From contig NZ_JH601088.1 of the NCBI RefSeq assembly GCF_000245755.1, forward strand, positions 1,067,034-1,131,033: a stretch of 64,000 nt of DNA, given 5' to 3'. The notes under the pieces were generated by a model. That model saw nothing but the letters and a program-made list of their open reading frames with translations, was not told where the DNA came from and searched no databases. Positions 58,688-64,000 of the stretch are shown piece by piece. Each line of letters begins with the position of its first letter. Position 1 is the first letter of the stretch. This stretch comes from Helcococcus kunzii ATCC 51366. Its GTDB lineage: Bacteria; Bacillota; Clostridia; Tissierellales; Peptoniphilaceae. A program made the position numbers and the translations under genes.

Positions 58688-59128
58688 ATGAATAGTAAAA
58701 AACTTATTTTAGAAAAAAAATATATAAAAAGACTAATTATAACTACAATATTAATTATCTTTGTAGCAACTTGTGAAGCATTTATTATGGCAAAAAGCAA
58801 AGAATTAATGGAAACTTATATTAAATTAAATAAAGATAAATCAGTTAGTGATTATCTCAGTCTGGTAATGTTTAGTTATTTCTTAAATATAATTGAACCA
58901 ATTGCTATAACTGTCTTTACATTTTATAGTCATAAAGAATATGGCATTTCTTCCCTATATAAAATTATTTTTAGTGCAATTATTGGATTAAGAATTCTAA
59001 ATACAATATTGAAATTTGAGACTTCCTCATTATTCTATTATCTAATGATAATTTTATATATTATATACCTAATAATTTTACTAAATGCACCAATAACTAA
59101 AAGGAAGGTAAAAAATGGATTATTCTAA
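58688..59128 (+). CDS. Four-helix membrane protein in the maltodextrin operon, unknown function
   Basis: A 146-residue hydrophobic protein with four predicted membrane helices (about 13-31, 53-75, 84-100 and 108-130). I do not recognise the family. It lies between malE and malF and overlaps the malF start by 14 bases, so it is translationally coupled to transport genes. It may assist or gate the transporter. AAGGG precedes the ATG at 58688; an in-frame TTG upstream lies inside the stem-loop. Confidence 0.7.
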   Translation: MNSKKLILEKKYIKRLIITTILIIFVATCEAFIMAKSKELMETYIKLNKDKSVSDYLSLVMFSYFLNIIEPIAITVFTFYSHKEYGISSLYKIIFSAIIGLRILNTILKFETSSLFYYLMIILYIIYLIILLNAPITKRKVKNGLF

Positions 59129-61148
59129 AGATATTATGGATAGCGTTGGACGTAGTTATCCTAGAAAAAACGAATATATTCTTGATTTAATAAAAGCCTC
59201 CCCTTCTGAACAAAAAAATCTAAAAAGCAATAGAAACTCTCATCCATACAATATAAAATTAAAAGAGTATGAAGATAAAGAAAAAGCTTTTTTAGAAAAA
59301 ATTGAAAAAGAAGCAAGCTCAAGATTCAAAGATATGAAAGATAAAAAAATTGCAAGTCTTGAAGAAAGAGTTTATAAGGCAAAAAGAAAAGAAGAATTTT
59401 ATAAAAAATATATAGATTTAACTTATGATGCTCAATTAAATTATCAAATTGCAGAACGTGAGTTACTTCATATACCTGATATTATCGAAAATGATAAGCA
59501 ATTATATATTAATTTAGAAAATAGACAAAAAAGATTAAGCAATGTCACTGAAGCTGATATTGAAGCACAAAATAAAGAAATCGAATCTAAAACAAAACAA
59601 AGACAACAACAATTAGATTTAGAATTAAAAGAATTACAAAATAAATTTAATGACGGACTTATTTCAAAATCTGCATTGAGAAATGAAATTAAAATGAAAA
59701 AAAGATCTGCAAAAGATGACATTGCAGCTTTGAAATATATTAATCAAAAAAAGGCTTTGGAAGAAGATATCACTAATATCAAACACCATATCAAAGTTGA
59801 TTATCAATCAAAAATGAATGTATTAAATTCTGATATTTCTGATATAAGAAGAAAAACTCCTATTGAAGTTGAAAAGAAACAACCAATTATTTCTTATTTA
59901 ACATTCTTAATTCCGGGATTAGGACAATTATTAAATAAACAATACATAAAGGCAGCTTTATTTTTCTTAGGAACTTTATTTATTTATTTAATTGCCATTC
60001 CTTATGCACTTGGTTTTGGAAATTATCAAGGTGAAGGTGTTTCTGGTCTTTTAAGTTTAGCAGAAGGTGGAAAAAGATTAGACAAATCAATCATATTTAT
60101 GATTGAAGGTATTATATCCATATTCCTTTTACTAATATCAATTTTCTTACTTTATATTTCTTTTAAAGATGTCAATACTGTTGAAAAGAAAATGATAAAA
60201 GGAACAAGAAAAAATGAATGGTTTGAAACAAAACAATTAATTGCAACAGAAGGATTCCCTTATTTAGTAATCTCCCCTGCTGCAATTGTAATAATGTTTA
60301 TAGTATTGGTACCTATTTTCACAACAATACTTATCTCATTTACAAACTATAATCCAGATCATCAAAGTAAATTTACTTGGGCAGGATTTTCAAATTATCA
60401 ATTGTTATTACAAGGTTCTGGGGTTGCTGGTAAAGCATTCTGGCCAATTGTAACATGGACTGTAATATGGACTCTAGCAGCTACTTCTCTTGCTATATTT
60501 TTAGGTTTTGTGCTTGCTTTAATTGCAAACCAAGACAGAATTAAATTCAAGGGATTCTTTAGAACTATTTACTTATTACCTTGGGCAGTTCCAGCATTTA
60601 TCACAATAATGTTCTTCTCATTGATGTTTTCAAGAAATGGACCATTAACATTATTTATAAATTCATTAACTGGTCTTTCTTTAGACATTAAAAATAATAC
60701 TGCTCAAACCCGTACAATACTTATATTGTTACAAGGTTGGTTGGGTTCTGCTTATATATTCTTGTTAACTACTGGTATTTTACAAGGTATACCAAAAGAT
60801 TTATATGAAGCGGCAGAAATAGATGGAGCGACAGGATTTAAGAAAACACTAAGGATTACAATTCCACTTGTGTTGTTCCAAATATCTCCACTGATAATTG
60901 GACAATATACATTTAACTTTAACAACTTCTCAATTATCCACCTGTTTAATGGTGGTGGACCATTTAACCCTTCTATATATGGAAACGTTGCTGGTTCAAC
61001 AGACTTACTAATTTCATATATTTATAAGTTAACAATAAATTCTAGGTATCAAGCTTTAGGTGCTGCTGTAACATTAATTGTTTCATTAATATTAATGTTC
61101 CTATCATGGTTAGGATTTAGAAATATGAAAGCATTTAAGGAGGACTAA
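59115..61148 (+). CDS. malF: Maltodextrin ABC permease MalF with long N-terminal coiled coil
   Basis: A 677-residue permease. Residues 1-250 are hydrophilic and highly charged, largely coiled coil (KAFLEKIEKEASSRF, KQRQQQLDLELKELQNKF). A membrane unit with SYLTFLIPGLGQLLNKQY (260-277) follows, then the MalF-type permease core from about residue 385, with the EAA loop YEAAEIDGATGFKKT near residue 560. Gram-positive MalF proteins are usually about 430-450 residues, so the coiled coil is an added cytoplasmic domain. AAGGAAGG precedes the start. Confidence 0.9.
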   Translation: MDYSKDIMDSVGRSYPRKNEYILDLIKASPSEQKNLKSNRNSHPYNIKLKEYEDKEKAFLEKIEKEASSRFKDMKDKKIASLEERVYKAKRKEEFYKKYIDLTYDAQLNYQIAERELLHIPDIIENDKQLYINLENRQKRLSNVTEADIEAQNKEIESKTKQRQQQLDLELKELQNKFNDGLISKSALRNEIKMKKRSAKDDIAALKYINQKKALEEDITNIKHHIKVDYQSKMNVLNSDISDIRRKTPIEVEKKQPIISYLTFLIPGLGQLLNKQYIKAALFFLGTLFIYLIAIPYALGFGNYQGEGVSGLLSLAEGGKRLDKSIIFMIEGIISIFLLLISIFLLYISFKDVNTVEKKMIKGTRKNEWFETKQLIATEGFPYLVISPAAIVIMFIVLVPIFTTILISFTNYNPDHQSKFTWAGFSNYQLLLQGSGVAGKAFWPIVTWTVIWTLAATSLAIFLGFVLALIANQDRIKFKGFFRTIYLLPWAVPAFITIMFFSLMFSRNGPLTLFINSLTGLSLDIKNNTAQTRTILILLQGWLGSAYIFLLTTGILQGIPKDLYEAAEIDGATGFKKTLRITIPLVLFQISPLIIGQYTFNFNNFSIIHLFNGGGPFNPSIYGNVAGSTDLLISYIYKLTINSRYQALGAAVTLIVSLILMFLSWLGFRNMKAFKED

Positions 61149-61149
61149 T

Positions 61150-62049
61150 ATGTTTAAGAGAAAAAAGAATGAAAATAAAGGACTATACTTATCCGATCAA
61201 CAGCCATTAAATACTGTAGGAAAGATAATGTTAGCTATATCCTATGTAATTCTTATTGCTTGGGCAGTTATTATTATAGTTCCTCTTGCAATGATGGTTA
61301 TTTCTAGTTTTAATGGAAATCAAGGTCAATACATTCAAATGAATAGCAATTTTGCTTTCTCATTAAAAAACTTTAAGTATTTATTTGAAAAAACTCATTT
61401 CCTACTTTGGGTAAAAAATACAATTGTTATTGCTGTTGCTACTGCATTAATTACCCTGATAATAGTTTCATTTACAGGTTATGCTTATTCTAGATATAGA
61501 TTTAAGGGTAAAAGAATGAGTTTAATGGGCATAATGTTGATTCAAATAATACCTGCATTTGCTGGTATCACAGCATATTATGCAATACATTCTATTGTAT
61601 CAAGTGTTATACCTGTATTTAGCAGATCAATGATGCTTATATTAATCTATGCTGGTGGTGGTATTGCTGGTAACACATTCATACTAAAAGGCTATATCGA
61701 TTCTATATCAATGGAATTAGATGATGCTGCAAGAATTGATGGTTGCTCAAACTTTGAAGTGTATAGATTAATCATTATGCCAATTGCTAGACCAATGCTT
61801 GCAATTATTGCATTATGGTCATTTATTGGACCATTTATGGATTATATGCTTCCAGCAATTTTATTAACAAATTCACAACAATACACTTTAGCAACAGGGT
61901 TATATACTTTAATTAGCGATATGAGAACAATGAACGAACCTGCCTTTGCTGCAGGTGGACTATTAACTGCCGTACCAATTGTAATCCTATTTATAGCATT
62001 ACAAAAACAACTTGTTTCAGGTTTAAGTTCAGGATCAGTTAAAGGTTAG
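61150..62049 (+). CDS. malG: Maltodextrin ABC permease MalG
   Basis: A 299-residue permease with six membrane helices and the EAA loop MELDDAARIDGCSNFEVYRLIIMP. Its C-terminus (KQLVSGLSSGSVKG) matches MalG proteins, whose tail reaches into the ATPase. It follows malF by one base; the ribosome-binding site AAGGAGG is inside the malF end. Confidence 0.94.
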   Translation: MFKRKKNENKGLYLSDQQPLNTVGKIMLAISYVILIAWAVIIIVPLAMMVISSFNGNQGQYIQMNSNFAFSLKNFKYLFEKTHFLLWVKNTIVIAVATALITLIIVSFTGYAYSRYRFKGKRMSLMGIMLIQIIPAFAGITAYYAIHSIVSSVIPVFSRSMMLILIYAGGGIAGNTFILKGYIDSISMELDDAARIDGCSNFEVYRLIIMPIARPMLAIIALWSFIGPFMDYMLPAILLTNSQQYTLATGLYTLISDMRTMNEPAFAAGGLLTAVPIVILFIALQKQLVSGLSSGSVKG

Positions 62050-62057
62050 GAGGAAAA

Positions 62058-63140
62058 ATGAGAGTAAAATTAAATAATATTGGTAAAAAATATGAAGGAA
62101 GAGAAAATTTTACCATTAGACATATTAACTTAGAAATAAAAGACAAACAATTTTGTGCAATCCTTGGTCCTTCTGGTTGTGGTAAATCCACACTGTTAAG
62201 AATGATTGCTGGACTAAACTCAATTACTGAAGGTGAGTTAATCTTTGGTGATAAATTAATGAATAAGGTACAACCAAAAGATAGAGATATTGCGATGGTA
62301 TTTCAATCATATGCACTTTATCCACATTTAACAGTATATGATAATATGGCATTTTCTCTACAAATGAAGAATGAAAGAAAAGAAGTTATTCATAAAAGAG
62401 TATTGGAAGCTGCAGATATTTTGCAATTAAACGATTATTTATATTCAAAACCTTCTGATATTTCTGGTGGACAAAGACAAAGGGTAGCTTTAGGGCGTGC
62501 AATGGTTAGAAAACCTGCAGTATTCTTAATGGACGAACCACTTTCAAACTTAGATGCTAAGCTTCGTGAACATATGAGAGTTGAACTTGTTAGACTTCAT
62601 AAACAATTAGGTACAACTTCAATCTATGTAACTCATGACCAAACAGAAGCTATGACAATGGCAGATAAAATCATTTTGATGAATGACGGTAAAATCCAAC
62701 AAGATGGAGCTCCAGAAGAATTTTATAATTCTCCTGCTAATCTATTTGTTGCTAGATTTATTGGTTCCCCTACTATGAATATCTTCAAGGGAAAATTTGA
62801 AAATGGTCAATTTATCTCAGATAATAATTTAATAAAAATTACACCGTCAGAAGAAGATAGTAAAAAACTTAAAGCATATGAAGGCAAAAATATTTTCTTA
62901 GGTATTAGAGCGGAAAGATTTTTAGCACAAGAATCCGAAAACTCAATAAAAGGTAGAATAGATGTAATTGAAATGTTGGGTAAAGAAAAACTATTATATG
63001 TAAAATTAGATGACGAAAGTGAAGTTGTCATTTCACAACCAGGACATTTTGTTTATGGCATTGATGAAATACATAACTTTACATTAGAATCTGATGCTCT
63101 ACATTTCTTTGATGGAGAAACAGAAGAAAGAATAAATTAG
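62058..63140 (+). CDS. malK: Sugar ABC transporter ATPase (MsmX/MalK type)
   Basis: A 360-residue ATPase with Walker A GPSGCGKST, Q-loop VFQSYALYPHLTVYDNM, signature ISGGQRQRVALGRA, Walker B FLMDEPLSNLD and H-loop VTHDQTEAM. A C-terminal TOBE/regulatory domain begins at about residue 240. It may serve several CUT1 sugar transporters, as MsmX does. GGAGG precedes the start, eight bases after the malG stop. Confidence 0.95.
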   Translation: MRVKLNNIGKKYEGRENFTIRHINLEIKDKQFCAILGPSGCGKSTLLRMIAGLNSITEGELIFGDKLMNKVQPKDRDIAMVFQSYALYPHLTVYDNMAFSLQMKNERKEVIHKRVLEAADILQLNDYLYSKPSDISGGQRQRVALGRAMVRKPAVFLMDEPLSNLDAKLREHMRVELVRLHKQLGTTSIYVTHDQTEAMTMADKIILMNDGKIQQDGAPEEFYNSPANLFVARFIGSPTMNIFKGKFENGQFISDNNLIKITPSEEDSKKLKAYEGKNIFLGIRAERFLAQESENSIKGRIDVIEMLGKEKLLYVKLDDESEVVISQPGHFVYGIDEIHNFTLESDALHFFDGETEERIN

Positions 63141-63147
63141 GTTAGAT

Positions 63148-64000
63148 ATGAAAAGAAAGGTTACAATTCGGGATGTTGCATACCTTGCAGGTGTAAGTAT
63201 CTCAACAGTTTCGAGAGTTGTATCAAATAAAGTAAATGTTAATGAAAGCACTAGACAAAAGGTTCAAAAAGCAATTGATCAAACAGGTTATGAGCCAAAC
63301 TATACAGCTAGGGCTTTGGCGACAAAAAACACCGATACAATTGCTGTCATCATTGATAGAAGCCCTACTCTGAGTTTGGGTAACTCATTTTTCATTGATT
63401 CTTTAGAAGCTATTTCAACAAAATTAAATGAATATAAAAAAGATATACTTTTAGTGTTTTCAGAAGCAAATTATTCAGATGAACATTCAAAAGTAAAATC
63501 CTTGATTCAATCAAATAAAATTGATGGAGTAATCAAACTTTCTGTGCAAAGAAACGATGAAACTATAAAATATCTTGTAAGCACTGGTATACCAACTGTT
63601 GTAATTGGTAGACCAAACGAAGATGTTTTATATGTAAATAACGATAACACTCTTGCAATGAAAGAAGCGACAGAATACTTAATCTCTCAAGGCGGCAAAA
63701 AAATTGCCTTTGTCGGAGGAAATAGTAAATTAGTCGTTACTTTAGATAGAGAGCAAGGATTTAGAGAAGCTTTAGATAAAGCGGATATCTATTATGACGA
63801 TTCATATATTTATTATGAAGGATTTACAATAGATTCCGGATATAAAATTGCAGATACTTTAATTGAAAACAACTTTGATTCTGTTGCTTGTACTGATGAT
63901 TTAATTGCATATGGTATAGCAAAACGTTATAATGAAAAAGGTAAAAAAATAAAGATAATAAGTTTCAATAATACACTTTTATCAGAGTTCTCACCTATTC
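63148..64000 (+). CDS. LacI-family repressor, probably MalR-like (partial)
   Basis: Open from the ATG at 63148 to the window end, 284 residues. The N-terminal helix-turn-helix reads VTIRDVAYLAGVSISTVSRVVS, followed by the hinge region (YEPNYTARALATKNTDTIAVII) and a periplasmic-binding-like sugar-sensing domain (GVIKLSVQRND, IPTVVIGRP, IAFVGG). It begins seven bases after malK. The operator-like dyad at 57182 suggests that it controls its own operon. The C-terminus is off the window. Confidence 0.93.
   Translation, partial: MKRKVTIRDVAYLAGVSISTVSRVVSNKVNVNESTRQKVQKAIDQTGYEPNYTARALATKNTDTIAVIIDRSPTLSLGNSFFIDSLEAISTKLNEYKKDILLVFSEANYSDEHSKVKSLIQSNKIDGVIKLSVQRNDETIKYLVSTGIPTVVIGRPNEDVLYVNNDNTLAMKEATEYLISQGGKKIAFVGGNSKLVVTLDREQGFREALDKADIYYDDSYIYYEGFTIDSGYKIADTLIENNFDSVACTDDLIAYGIAKRYNEKGKKIKIISFNNTLLSEFSPI

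Overview
This is a very AT-rich bacterial chromosome segment that looks like a low-GC Gram-positive anaerobe. Supporting signs are the KtrAB potassium system, the CdaA/CdaR pair, HPr with Ser46, a UPF0371 protein, a BofA-like protein, heterodimeric ABC exporters and an infC-rpmI-rplT operon with an L20-type leader. A member of the Tissierellia/Peptoniphilaceae (for example a Helcococcus relative) is my best guess, made from general familiarity and not from any search. Most genes lie on the minus strand. I see no rRNA, insertion sequence, prophage or CRISPR-cas locus.

Layout. 1-11 kb: YpfJ-like peptidase (cut by the window edge), CCA-adding enzyme, an orphan PTS EIIA, nagA, a LemA/DUF2207 pair, an aldehyde dehydrogenase, a PdaA-like deacetylase, HPr, a TM-helix repeat channel-like protein, a small GNAT protein and a BofA-like protein. 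11.4-13.1 kb: a large membrane protein of unknown function. 13.8-20 kb: an F-type ATP synthase operon (a, c, b, delta/alpha fusion, gamma, beta, epsilon). 20-25.7 kb: UPF0371, mgsA, a candidate structured ncRNA, metNIQ and an rRNA methyltransferase. 25.8-32.4 kb: KtrAB, infC-rpmI-rplT, thrS and hisS. 32.6-39.4 kb: a Cpl-7-domain protein, two tRNAs, a GH20 hexosaminidase and an ABC exporter pair. 39.5-50 kb: tRNA-Cys, rlmB-cysS-gltX, cdaR-cdaA, a C39-like peptidase, DUF3783, an ABC-F protein, small PH-like proteins and yvcK. 51.9-56.8 kb: a cystine-type symporter, nagB, a 5'-nucleotidase-like protein, DUF4250 and an E2-like acyltransferase. 57.1-64 kb: a maltodextrin ABC transporter operon ending in a LacI-type regulator cut by the window edge.

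How the genes fit together. NagA, NagB and the GH20 enzyme form a scattered amino-sugar route. CdaA makes c-di-AMP, which in related bacteria inhibits KtrA. The maltodextrin operon carries a promoter and operator-like dyad at its front and its probable own repressor at its end. Several membrane-anchored wall proteins share acidic Ser/Glu/Lys/Thr stalks.

Most unusual features. (1) Three intergenic arrays (about 13.2, 33.5 and 51.1 kb) are built of 37-bp inverted-repeat units on a 52-54 bp pitch. Two arm families (TTCCTGA/TCAGGAA and TACATGT/ACATGTA) share a related core and a conserved block junction. They do not code, and they fit no element class I know. (2) The ATP synthase alpha subunit carries the C-terminal domain of the delta subunit at its N-terminus, and no separate delta gene exists. 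(3) A promoter-to-terminator unit after mgsA predicts a folded RNA of about 260 nt. (4) metN appears to start at an ATT codon, as infC does.
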